A stretch of DNA of 64,000 bases from the NCBI GenBank assembly GCA_958496175.1, contig OY292275.1, forward strand, positions 23,909,001-23,973,000. Reading direction: 5' to 3'. The DNA comes from Sisyra terminalis. Lineage: Eukaryota > Arthropoda > Insecta > Neuroptera > Sisyridae. The notes beneath the pieces were generated by a model. The model was not told the DNA's origin. It did not search any database and saw only the letters and a list, made by a program, of their open reading frames with translations. Below, piece by piece: positions 23,301-34,004 of the stretch (within the stretch, counting starts at the first letter, position 1; each line of letters begins with the position of its first letter). The position numbers and the translations under genes were made by a program.

Positions 23301-23745
23301 TGTGTTTCAGGGCATACAACAATAAGACTAATTATTTTATTGCACAAACTTTTATTTAGTTGACACTACTCACTCGTTTATTTATTTACAACAATCGTTT
23401 ATCTTACAATTTAACTTGTAATTGAATATAACTGACTTATAACTGATTCATAACTAATTTACTAGCTATTTATAACTGATTGTTAACTGTTTCATTCACC
23501 AACTATAACTGATAATCCTCTACCTGCGGTGACCCTCTTTTATAATGGCTCAGATATGCATCTGGATTATTTGAACTCCAAGTTGTTCCATAATCGACCC
23601 TTATTTTTAATATTTTTTTTTTACTCTTAAATCAAAAATTCTCTTAGAAACTTCGAGAATATCTTTCATCTCATTGTACTTTACCACTCCCTCTTTATTT
23701 ATTTTCATGGTTTAATGCGTATACAGCAGGACGCTAGATGCAAGG
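23301..23745 (-). repeat. LTR with adjoining polypurine tract (minus strand), copy 1 of a family
   Basis: On the minus strand: end of the internal region (GCATCTAGCGTCCTGCTG), a polypurine run AAAGAGGGAG, then an LTR from TGGTAAAGTACAATGAG (23686) to CTGAAACACA (23301), 386 bp, with TG...CA ends. It contains a TATA box (TATAAAAG at about 23534-23541) followed by a GGTGAATGAAACAG region and AATAAA signals (about 23330-23395). Relatives lie at 20.7-20.9 and 33.29-33.78 kb, all on the minus strand. The superfamily cannot be assigned without the coding part. Confidence 0.65.
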
Positions 23746-25155
23746 CCTATGCTCATACAATATGCCTACACAAATGCAAATATTAGGCATGTAACAATTC
23801 TTTACTAATACGAAAATGATTATAAATAGTAACAAAAGTTTATTTTGTATTAAAAGTTGTATTTTAAAGTTGAAACCTCCCACAAAAGAGAGAAAACCTT
23901 ACAAGCAATTTCACTTTACCAAATATACGAGTTTTCATTTAGACTGAAACGGGTAATTTATTTCCTAGTAATTGATCCTCAAATGTATATAAGAACTAAA
24001 TTGGGGATACAGTTGTATGGTTTCACACCAAAAAAATATAATTTTCAAACAGATTCCTCACACTGATTCGTGCGAAATTCTCGTGGTTTTCTTTAACAGA
24101 AAGATTTGAAATTTCCCCAAGTCAGCGATAGAAATCTTTATTTCAACCTACAAAAAAGCACTTTCATTCTATGTATCTTGCAATTGGAACAGTGCTCTTC
24201 AATCGCTGTGTCACTATACATTAGAGTTTGTAAATTTAAAAAAGTAGAAGAACTTTTCCTTTTCCATTTATTTTTCGTTAGAATCCTATTTGAACTGTCT
24301 TTTTGTTGTATTGAATTGTCATATTTACATTCTACAGATTTAAATACCTGTTCTCTTCAGTTCTACTTTTGCAAACAAATCAATCAAATAAATTCTTATA
24401 GAAAAAATGTACAAATTTCCATAAATATTCTCCACTATTTTTATAAATTTGGTATTGAATAACTAATATTAAGTTTAATTTAACCATAAAAACATTAAAA
24501 AACGTTTCTTAACACCGTGAAAAAAGCTGCAGTGGAAGAGCTTAAATTAAGGTTTTCAAATAAATTACTGCTTGTACCTACAATATATTACAATTGATTG
24601 CAACACAAATGCACCATCGCCACATAAAGGAAAACGCCTAGAACGATTGCACTTAAGAGACCTTATATACCAATCTAGATAATTTTAATTCAATTACTAA
24701 ACTACCAATTCATTGCCCGAAGGTATCGTGGTACTCTAAAACCCGTTTACGAGTGTTCACTGAGATATTCCCAACTGAAAATTAATCTTGAAAAAGAATA
24801 ATAAATGATGCCCACTGCCCAACTGGAATCTTATGTGTTTTTATTCTTAAAAAACAAACCCTTGAAATATAGAGTTGAAAAACAGGATAAACGATCCATT
24901 TGAATTAGGTTAACATCTACTGTTACTTATTTTGGTTTATCTCCGTTTACAATATAAAATGAAGTAAACTCTGTGGTTGTACTTTAAATTACCTGTTGAA
25001 CAAAAATCAACTATGAATATTTTAAAAGCTGTGTATTTTGTTATTTTATTTTTGAATCTTTAACTTATTTCTTAGATTATTCTATTTATTTTTTTAAAAA
25101 TATTAAATCACCTAATACTGTTAGCATTAACCACATTTATTATTTTTTTCAATTG
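23746..25155. other. No recognised feature
   Basis: AT-rich. An open stretch of 118 codons at 24106-24462 on the plus strand is rich in Phe, Leu, Ile and Tyr as expected by chance here. It shows no domain, no splice context and no homologous look, so it is not called a gene. Confidence 0.4.
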
Positions 25156-25303
25156 GTATTTATCACCACTTTATAAATACCAAAGTTTTTTAGCAACTCT
25201 AGGGTAAATGAAAATTCATATCGAAAATATGCTCGATACGAGATTCAAACCCGACACTTACCAGTTTTGTATGGTCACCATGACCACTCGGCCATAAGTA
25301 GGC
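25156..25303 (-). repeat. tRNA-derived SINE
   Basis: The minus-strand head is GCCTACTTATGGCCGAGTGG, TCATGGTGACC, AAAACTGGTAAGTG and B box GGGTTTGAATC. It is followed by TCGTATCGAGCATATTTTCG, the CCTAGAGTTGC-type motif and a TTTATAAAGTGGTGATAAAT tail. All modules of the family are present. Confidence 0.88.
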
Positions 25304-25439
25304 TTTCATTGCTTTTGTTAACATCAATAGCCACTTAATACCACTTGAAACTAGCTGAACTCGACAGTCGTTGTCATATAAAAATATAAAGACTGCTAAT
25401 AAATAAGTTTAATTTTTATTAAAATATGTTTGTGAATCG

Positions 25440-25560
25440 TTAAAAAAATTTCCCTTAGCAACCCGCGATATTCCTCGTTGTATTTATTGCAACTTACCTT
25501 CAAGATATACATTTTTCAATTAAGTTTATAAGAAAATTCTTATTTTTTAAAAAAAAATAT
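25440..25560 (-). mobile_element. Helitron fragment
   Basis: On the minus strand TTGAAAAATGTATATCTTGA, AGGTAAGTT and, 25 bp later, CGCGGGTTGCTAAGGGAA match in order the Helitron at 61.73-62.16 kb (TTGAAAAATGTAGATCCTGA, AGGTAAGTT, GCGGGTTGCTAAGGGGA). A second ACAACCCGC word lies at about 25600. Both termini of this copy are lost. Confidence 0.65.
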
Positions 25561-26477
25561 CGATTTAAGCATGAAAATAATGGTTAAAAATCCTTACTTG
25601 ACAACCCGCAGCATATTTCGCTGTTCTTGTTGATGTGAGACTCTATTGAGCCTCATGATTAAATAAAATATGCGTTTTAGTGATTTTAACGTTGTGTAAA
25701 AATTAAAACTTTTGGAAATTTACGATTTTGAATAAATAAATATCAATCTTTTGTGTATCGTATTCTTCTTATTATTCTGATTACTCTTATTTCATCTCAT
25801 TTTTAAAACTTTCATTTGACACTACTCCCTAGTGATTAATATTTGTTATTTGTGTAAACACTATTCATATAAATATTATTATAAATTATTTACCAAAGGA
25901 GGGCAACTGCGGCTCTAGGAGTCGCATATAGCTTTTTACTGAGTCAAGTACGACTCCTATCAAAATTTAAGAAGATTCGTAACTTATTTACGACACATAG
26001 TTCGATTACTTCCCTGAACTTTAAAGGGATTGTTCTCAAATTTTATTATTAAAAATAGTTTTGTGATATAGATGTCAGTTATATTCGATTCTTATTATAC
26101 TTGAAATTTTTTACTATAATTTTGAAATAATTATTTTTTTTTGTAGTTATATTTTTATATTTATATGGTGTATGATATTATTTCTATTTTTTTTAACTTG
26201 CTTCTATTAGGTCACTTCGCTGATATTTTGTAAGGTTTGGAACTTTCATTTTTCCCTACTTCCTAGTACTTTATCGTGCTAATTTTTAATATACTTTCTT
26301 ACTCTAGATGACAACACATGTATTAATTGAAAAGTTAAATAACTACCAAGTATTTCTACTATTATTAAATATTTAACCTGTACAAATAAAACAATTCATA
26401 TTGCCTACATTCAAGGCGCATCTATATGACCATGCATACGTTGATATTGTGATCTTAGAACATTTGAAAGTTCTAAC

Positions 26478-26827
26478 TGTAAGAACTTTCAAATAGTCTA
26501 ACAATTAGAATGAAGAGAGGCGGAAGACGTTCCAGAACATTCTTCATGAGATTCTAATGTAGGGTAGAAAGAGATAGAACATATTCGAAACTACGAGAAG
26601 TATTGGGAACAGTCTCGCATCTTCCATACACGGCAATGGATATATAAATAGGGCGATCGACCGTTGGCAGATCAATATCGAAAAAGTTACGAACAGTTAA
26701 CAGATATGAATAAATTAACAGGTAGAAACGTTAAAAATTATTGTTGCAATAAAATAAATAAGTATGATAATAAACGTGTGGGTATCAAAATGAACCCGTC
26801 AATATAAATAACCGTAAATATGTAACA
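26478..26827 (+). repeat. LTR-like insert with its own promoter signals
   Basis: It begins TGTAAGAACTTTC and could end at TATGTAACA. The stretch holds a heat-shock element, a TATA box, and AATAAA signals near 26750 and 26770, the layout U3-R-U5 of an LTR. The start coincides with a perfect 13-bp palindrome arm (ATTTGAAAGTTCT at 26462-26474 and AGAACTTTCAAAT at 26482-26494). No target duplication was found, so the 3' boundary is a guess. It could instead be a host-derived promoter fragment captured by the hAT element. Confidence 0.45.
26530..26650 (+). promoter_or_regulatory. Heat-shock element plus TATA box
   Basis: TTCCAGAACATTC (26530-26542) is a perfect three-unit heat-shock element (TTCnnGAAnnTTC), the binding site of HSF trimers. 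Additional spaced GAA/TTC units follow (GAAACTACGAGAAG at about 26588). A TATA box TATATAAATA lies at 26641-26650, about 100 bp downstream, in normal promoter geometry. Many retrotransposon LTRs are stress-inducible this way; whether this one is active cannot be seen. Confidence 0.55.
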
Positions 26828-27154
26828 ATATTAAAAATATATTGAAAGACTAAAAAAAAAGAAAAAAAAACAGTATTTAAAAAAAATTGTACATTAAAGC
26901 GAGAAGTGTTCCTTATTACTAAATTGGAAACAAAATTGCTCCATTTGCTTTGATGCACACAATTTTTTATTTATTTTTTAGTGTCTTATATCAAAGACGA
27001 CGTTTATAAAATCTTTTTTTAAATACTTCTTTTTTTATTTTGTGACTTGTGAAAATATGCAATTATATTAAGTAAAAAAAAATATGTGTAGCTTTTTAGT
27101 AGGATATTAAAACTCGATTGCGGCTTCCTTAGGCCTCAGGTGTGCCCACCCCTG

Positions 27155-29749
27155 TTATAATACTGTTATACATAACTGTATACATAACAAAATTGTATTA
27201 ATATTTTTATATATTTTATATATTTCGTTTAGAAGGCAGAAGCAATTTCTCTGCAGATAGCAAAAAACTATTTTTCTAGGTCTTTGTAAGGTGAAACTTA
27301 GTAGGGTAAAGTATTCTATTTGTTTTATATACATATATATTTCCCTGATCGTTTTTCCAGATGCGCTCTGTCGAAATGCATTGTATTTGTGTTTACAATT
27401 AGTTGTATGGATTCAATTAATCTAGCGATTCCTTGTGGAATAGAGTTAATCACGACATTTCCTTATGGACGTATTTCCTGGTTTTAAAAATGAACTCATT
27501 TGGCTTCAACTAATTTTACGTACGTTCAAACAAATTAGGTAAATAAGAACTCAACAAATTGAAAAATATTTGTAGAGCTTTAGCAACTTTTAATTAATAT
27601 TCTTCTTAAAATTCCATTTAATTTGAAACTTTTACAAAGAAAAACAATTTGATGAATTTTAACAAAAAAAATCTAAAGCTTTCAGGGGTTGTGACTAATT
27701 AGAATAGTTGATAGATAAAAGTTACCTTCAAAAATTGGAGGTAGTTGAAACTTTTGGAAGAATTTTTCGATGAAATCAATAGAAAAGTTATTTTTGGTAT
27801 TGTCATTTTCTTACAAAATTACAAATATTTTCAAAGCTTAAATTCACAATAAATATTTTTTTTATGTGTTCAGTTGCCATATTTAGAGTTGAAATGATTG
27901 GTAAACTATACCATACATTTTTTGTTTATTCTCAATTCCATAAATTTTTCCCATCAAATAATGTATTTTCAAGGCTTTCGTACAACTTGTTCGAACAAAT
28001 GATAACGCTATAAATAGACATGAAAGCTTTTCCGAAATTATAGATATGTGTTTCAAGCTTTTTTATTGAACCAATTGAACTATATTGCAAAAAACCAAAC
28101 TGCAATTTATTTTTTAACGATTAAATCTTTCTGAATTCTATTAATGGAGGTTGTGCATACTTTTTGTTGTTATAAACTTATTTGCATCTATAAATCAACA
28201 AGTTAAATAAAATGAAGCATTTATTTCTCTTGAAAATAAAACGGAAAAATAAATTGCTTAAAACTTCAACAATTCAGGAACAATAAAGCGAAAAACTTGT
28301 AAAAATACAAAATTATTACATTGATAAAAATAGTAAGCGGCGTATTACACTAATATAATATTTGACTACTTTTATTTCGTAATTTTATGTAATCACATAA
28401 TCTTAACTGTGTTTTATTGAGCTTCATTAAAGATTCTGATGAGTATAGTAAAAGTTATAAAATAAAGTAGCTTTAAACTAACAACTGAATGGGTTTATTT
28501 ACTCATTGAATATATTCGATTGTTACCGTAACAAATATTTTAAGGTAGTTTATCTTTAAAGCAGAAGAAAAAAATGAATAAATTAGAATTTCATTAATAA
28601 TTGATCCCTCAAGAAAATTTACAATCTTTCTCTGCACGTTTGTTAGTAATCGTTAAACCTACAAAAGGCCTTCAAAGCCAGTGATAATAAAATATCCAGA
28701 CGCTAGTCCCTTACACTCATAAACCATAACTTATAAATTTTGCACATGCTTATATGACGTTTTTCACATAATAATGGTTTCAATTTTGGATTTGTTACCA
28801 TTTATTACAGACTATCTGATACATACAACTTCGCCTGCGAGCTGTAGTATTATGAAGAAAAAATGTCTTTAACTACAAATTGTTTTTATATAATAGCTGG
28901 TACAGAAATAATTACCTGTTTATGGATTTGATCTCATTGTTCTAAACCAGTTGTCCTGGAGCTTATTGGAAGTACTGACCTCCATTAGTTTCATATGCAC
29001 ATTCACCGCATCCTTTCGAATTGGGAGAATGAATTATGCTTTTTTCAAATCCAAAACGTAGGTTTATATTTATACATATGTGCACAAAATGAACAGAACA
29101 ATAATACAAAACAAAAAATAATTATTCTATATATGTTTTATTACAAAATTTTACATACATTTTATACCTTTTTTTACCAATTATTACTTAAATTCAAATA
29201 ATAAATTATAAAAATGAAAAAATGCACATATGGAACTTGCCAGGCGCAACGACAATATGAGTTTAATAGCATATTTGATACATATAACTCTATGACGAAG
29301 GAAGGAGTATTCGATCCCTGTGACATTATAAAATGTAATTAAACTTTTTAGTTTAAATTTAAAATCTGAAACCAAATTGTTTTTTCTCTACCTTATAGAT
29401 CGTCTCCCTTGTTTATTGTATAGACAAATAATCTCGAGGGTCATTTGGAAAATGCATCATCACTTTGCGAATCACATAAAAAATTATATATCCCTATATT
29501 AGATTTAAATACATTTTATTAAATAGATTTAATATCGATAGATAGATTTTATACATACGCTTTCCTTACATTTTTTTGATGAATTTCGAGGCTCGGAAAA
29601 ATGAACAAGTGGCCCATGCTGCATTAATAAACTCATATTAAATAACCAATAAACTCATATAAATCCATATATGTAAAATACAAATTTTTATAAGTAGTCA
29701 GTTGTGCGTAATATTGTGAAATATACAGTATGTTTAAATAGCCAATTTG
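27155..29749. other. No recognised feature
   Basis: Long AT-rich stretch without supportable genes or repeats. ORFs near 29.0-29.4 kb are composition-driven. Confidence 0.4.
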
Positions 29750-30200
29750 GCTAATGTCCCTTTTAGCGACATCAATATCTGGCAACGATGCATTTTTTTG
29801 TTTTTAATTTACTTCGCGATTAAATCAAATCATAATAAAAATTTAGCAACAAAAATTCAAATTTTACGATATTAGAACTGAATTAACAAAAAAATCGCAA
29901 ACTGAATAAAAAAAAAGTAGAAACTGCAACGTTGCCAGATATTGATATCGCTAAAAAGGACATGAACGTCCAATTTAATCTAATATTTGAAACTAGTAAC
30001 TTACTGGGAAATATTCCCAGTCCAACATTGACAAAACTGGCAAATGGCAAAAATTGGTAATTAAATGAAAACGAAATGACAGTTGAAACCAATGACAACA
30101 ATCATTTAGCTCAAAATTGAGACAATAATTATTATATCTGTATTACTCACATGTATGTCCTTACATTCTTTGTTTTCTATATTTGCCATCATACATACAT
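29750..30200 (+). repeat. Composite dispersed repeat R2 with palindromic head, longest copy
   Basis: The head is an inverted repeat. TGTCCCTTTTAGCGACATCA...CTGGCAACGATGC (29755-29793) mirrors GCAACGTTGCCAGATATTGA...TCGCTAAAAAGGACAT (29926-29962), with arms of about 70 bp. The body continues through CTGGGAAATATTCCCAG, AAAAATTGGTAATTAAATGA, CAGTTGAAACCAATGACAAC and AATTGAGACAATAATTATTA to ACTCACATGTATGTC. Body relatives lie at 36.69, 37.78 and 46.1 kb; a head relative lies at 48.86 kb. No ORF. It is a non-autonomous DNA element of unknown class. Confidence 0.65.
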
Positions 30201-30550
30201 TAACCTATTGTATTAACATTTAAAGTTAAAGTTGTGTTTATAATGAATAAAATTTATAATGTGTAAAAAAAAGAAAATAGTCCTGACCTGGTAAATAGAT
30301 ATTAAATGATCGATACGAAATTTTGCCAGTGACAATTTTAGAATTTTTAGAGATGAGTATCGTTGCCTTTTTTAAAAATGTTTAATTTCCACGATTTTAA
30401 CTAATTTTATAAATAATTTTAGTGAAAATAAATTTTAATATAAAAAAAATTTAATTTAAATCAAAAAAATTGTAATGTATGTGTGTGATAAAGAAAAAAA
30501 TTTCGATGTTATTGTGATGTATATTGTGTACTTCATATTAAGGTAATTTA

Positions 30551-30705
30551 ACAATTATTAATGTTTGAAGGATTCTGTAATACATGTGTTTGTATGATTT
30601 TATATGATGAAGGTCTAATAAAAGACCGAAACGTGTCGCAAAATTAATAACTAGTACATGGATCTACATCCTTTCATGTCCACTATCCTACTAAAAATAA
30701 ACAAA
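30551..30705 (+). repeat. Penelope-like terminal repeat with hammerhead-like motif, family 1
   Basis: ATGATGA (30604-30610) stands where CTGATGA is expected. After one extra A, GGTC (30612-30615) pairs with GACC (30624-30627) across TAATAAAA. GAAAC follows (30628-30632), then a 2-bp stem III (AC with GT), C at the cleavage site (30637), and GCAAAATT, part of which can pair with the upstream ATTTT. The whole 155-bp unit recurs as both arms of the palindrome at 56.56-56.86 kb, ending in the same GTCCACTATCCTACTAAAAA. The first core base is mutated in this copy. Confidence 0.6.
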
Positions 30706-31477
30706 ATTATGTAAAATATGGGCACAACCAATTTATCGGATGTATTTAAAATTGTACCATATTTTAGTTATTACAAACTACTAATAACTGATGTGTCATT
30801 TCAACCCTACCGGAATATACTATGGCCGTGGATTAAAAACATTTCTTTAATTACGACAAATAAGCATAACTTTTCATACGCGTACATTAGTACATACACC
30901 GTTTTTTTTAAATTATCCCTAAAGACCGTAGTAGTTACAAAGCGATGGTAAATAACACTTAAAAAGTATCTAGCCTACTGGTGGACGAAGACGACTGATC
31001 AAAGCCAATTCAAAATTAATAGGTGTCGGGTGAAGAACAAATTGAAAATATAATTCAGTTTATGAATTTAGAGATCCTAGAGTCTCATAAATAACAGTAA
31101 ATTATATGTATCATTATATGTAACAGTAAATATGTATCATTCATACTTCCAAATTCTTATTGAAGCAGTTGGAAACCCTCTGCGATTAAACTGTGTAGCC
31201 CCACATTAAATTATATACCTAACAGTTAAAAAAAGTGTTATTTTTCTCCTTTTAATTTTTTTTTTCATCACTTAGTTATATTCACCAAGTTTTTATGCTG
31301 TATTTTTTTGTATGCATGTATGTGATAGGTACGTGTAGGATTTCATATGCATGAACCAACTAGCCTCGGGAGATTTCTATATATCAGTTCATAGTTCATT
31401 AAGTAAATGTTAAAAATATTTCATGTTTAACAGTTTATTTGTTGTTTGGTATTAATTACGTCTCAAGTACACAACAG
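30706..31477. other. No recognised feature upstream of the candidate exon
   Basis: AT-rich. The words TATATGTAACAGTAAA/TATGTATCATTATATG repeat near 31090-31140. Just upstream of 31478 a moderately pyrimidine-rich tract ends in CAACAG, a usable splice acceptor. Confidence 0.35.
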
Positions 31478-31621
31478 GGATTGCCAGAGAAGCTATTTGA
31501 TACAATAAATAGGCTAGAATCGTTTTGCATTTACATCTCTAATTATCCAGTGGAAACAGAGTTCGAAACAGGATGGAAAAAGTACGGACAGTATATGCAA
31601 TGGATGATATTTGATAAAATG
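31478..31621 (+). CDS. Candidate internal coding exon, gene not recognised
   Basis: An open segment of exactly 48 codons lies between a splice acceptor (CAACAG|GG at 31476-31478) and a strong donor (ATG|GTAAGG at 31621-31627), so it is a symmetrical phase-0 exon. It starts GLPEKLFDTINRLESF and ends GQYMQWMIFDKM, with YPVETEFETGWKKY between. Composition is balanced (Trp, Met, Cys, Glu, Lys) and unlike the Phe/Ile/Asn-rich chance ORFs of the rest of the window; base composition is also locally less AT-rich. The frame stays open for another 45 codons past the donor (to 31756), so a read-through exon is an alternative. I do not recognise the family. No membrane segment or signal peptide is apparent in this piece. 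Confidence 0.45.
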
Positions 31622-31855
31622 GTAAGGGTGTATGGGTGGTGCGGGGATAAAGACGCCGAGACGTCGACCCGTGCACACCGACGCACTAGAAGCTCCAGCT
31701 TCCCAATTGCTCCAGTACACAAAAGCTTCTATATAGCTCAGTTCTCCTGGTGCTGACGACACGAGATATAGCACCGTATTACGTATTTCTCGTATCGTAC
31801 GAACCGCGTGTTAACTGTTTGATTTTCTTCAAGTACAAAACACTTCATCGTCAAG

Positions 31856-31926
31856 AAAAGTGGCTTTCACCTCTACAACTTGCTTTCCAACTCGTTTAAA
31901 TCAATCTACTGTATCTATGTGGCAAG
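31856..31926 (+). CDS. Possible second exon of the same unknown gene
   Basis: 71 bp between an acceptor-like TCGTCAAG (to 31855) and a donor-like GCAAG|GTAATT (31927). In the frame that continues the phase-0 exon upstream it reads KSGFHLYNLL, then SNSFKSIYCIYVA, without a stop. The intervening 234-bp intron would begin GTAAGG at 31622. The evidence is only open frame plus two splice-like sites, so this is tentative. The region 31620-31870 is clearly more GC-rich than its surroundings. Confidence 0.25.
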
Positions 31927-33291
31927 GTAATTACTTTATTTATTTATTTATTTTTTTCAAATTACTTCCTTTTTTTTGCTGTGACAACAATGCAAAACAG
32001 CTCAAAAATATTTTACTAAAAAAATTTACATTTCATTTTTTTAATTTTTTAAGCTAACAAACATAAACATAAAACTAAGCTTAACACTTTCTTTTTAATG
32101 CTTTATGTTAGTTTTAGAACTTTGAATATAAAAAAACAAAACAACTTCGCACCCATAAAAGCTTTGTTACGACACTCTCGAAAAATGGGAAGAAATAAAA
32201 GTGTTTAATTGCGTGAAAGCTCACACATCTATTATTTTCAAGTAAATTAAATCTAAATCTTCATTTATGAAATTAGATGAAAATTTGGGAAGGAAATAAA
32301 TCATCAAACTAAAAGGATGGCATTTAATTTAATAATTAATTATAAATTAAGTTTGGAAATTGATACAGAAGAAAGAACTTGATATTTATAGACCAAATGA
32401 TCATTTTAGAACGACGCAAAGAAAAAACGATTTTAAAGTATTGACATTTTTCATTAAAATGACAGTAATTTTTTGTTGCAATCCAATTACTTGAATGAAA
32501 CGATTTTATTCTTTCGTTCATTGTTGTATACCTTAATTGTCTATAAGTCGCACAAATCTGGAAAGATTTAATAAAATAACTAATGCAATGATTTCTGAAA
32601 AAATATACGACATAATTTTTTCCTACCACTTAAAGTAGGTACTATGTAATGTTTACGATGGCAAAAATTGATTTTGACATATAAATTTTATGCATTCCAT
32701 GTAAGACAGACATTTCATAGCAGTCATGAAATGATTATTCTTTATGGAATTTCGTCTAATAACTTGAAGAATTTCAATGATAGAAATATCTGTAAAAGTA
32801 TGTGTACCACCGTCGCTTTACAGTAAAAAATATATTTTTTTTCATCGTTTCAAGTAACGAGTCATGTAGATACCATTTATACTAACATTTTATTGGATCT
32901 AGCTGAAAATATCATTATTATCATAAAAATATATATGCAGTATGAAGATTATAACAAAAAGAAATTCAGATAAATCTGAAAACGGAGATTTATTCAAGTC
33001 AAATAAAATGGATGTTACACGCACCGAATAAATCTGAAAATAAAATATTCCTAATAAATTCAAATCAAATCAAGTCAATCGGAAACACAAAAAAAAAGAT
33101 TTTTCTTTAGAAATATAGAATTCAATAACCATACAAATTTAATAAAATTATACTTTTCTTTTAGTTAATTAGATATTTCTATTGATTTAATGAATTCGTT
33201 TTTATTTATTTAACATAAATTGACCTTTTATGAATTGGATGAATTATAATGTCACGTTTCTAACTATTTTTACTGACGAGTTCTTTGGATT
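31927..33291. other. No recognised feature
   Basis: AT-rich DNA, no further exon-like segment seen downstream of the candidate exons. Confidence 0.4.
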
Positions 33292-33778
33292 TGTGTTCTA
33301 AGACAACTATTTATTTAATGTTCACGTTTATTTATTAGTGCACCACTCTTACAAGTATTTATTTACAATTATATAATCATTTATCTCACTGTTTAACTTG
33401 TCACTTGTTACTGTTCGATGTTAACTATTTAACTGACCTGCGATTATAAATCATCTGCACTTGGTTATCAACCCGTTGTGGGGATTTATGCTTTCTAAAT
33501 AATCCCAACTTGTATAGATATGATAAATTTATTCAACAACAATTTATACTATTACAATTAGGCTATTATTTTTTATTATTTATTTTTCTCCATTTCCGTG
33601 GTGGTTGGTGTCGCCGCCACTTTGGGCACTGCCACACCGTTATAAAAATAGGGGCTCAGATATGTTTCCGGAACAATCTATTTCTGGAGTTTTCTTTTTC
33701 CAAAGAAGCCCACCCTAATTTTTATCATCGACCCTTTTTTATCTTAAGAAAACTCCAGATTTCGATCATTTCAGACCA
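33292..33778 (-). repeat. LTR (minus strand), copy 2 of the 23.3 kb family
   Basis: On the minus strand it ends CTTAGAACACA (33292) like CTGAAACACA at 23.3 kb, and is followed by a similar AAATCC word. It shares GGGTCGAT, CATATCTGAGCC with a decayed TATA region (about 33645-33665), AACTTGG, GTTAACAT and GTAAATAAAT words in the same order. The start (TGGTCTGAAATG near 33778) is inferred by analogy. The 117-codon ORF at 33510-33863 lies inside this LTR on the other strand and is a chance product. Confidence 0.55.
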
Positions 33779-34004
33779 TATCCAATTTTATTCTATTGAT
33801 TGGTTTATTATCCTTTTGCTTACTAAGGATTCACACAAAACACATCCTCAAATCAAATCTTGAGTCAAATCCACAACAATAATTTTGTCTTATTGCTAGT
33901 TTTAACCCTTTAACTTATCTTAAGGTTTCGTAGATAAAATTAATTTGTTTAAAGCCTTGAAAATTCTCAACATAACTTAAATTTTTGTAATAAAAATTGG
34001 GTGG

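Larger units (their letters stand above)
25893..27154. mobile_element. hAT-like non-autonomous element (termini), interrupted
   Basis: The left end, CAAAGGAGGGCAACTGCGGCT then AGGAGTCGCATATAGCTTTTT, mirrors the right end. Inverted, the right end reads CAGGGGTGGGCACACCTGAGG then AAGGAAGCCGCA, with CTACTAAAAAGCTACAC further in. Termini of the CAGGGGTGGGCAA...GCGGC type are common in hAT elements. The 8-bp flanks (TTATTTAC and TTATAATA) agree only partly, so the target duplication is eroded. No transposase is readable. An LTR-like insert lies inside (26478-26827). Confidence 0.5.

Noticed and set aside
24106..24462. 118-codon open frame on the plus strand
   Set aside because: Amino acid use (Phe, Leu, Ile, Ser, Cys) follows the AT-rich base composition; no domain, no splice or promoter context, no repeat copies.
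33510..33863. 117-codon open frame on the plus strand
   Set aside because: It lies antisense within an LTR of the 23.3 kb family and has no recognisable motif.
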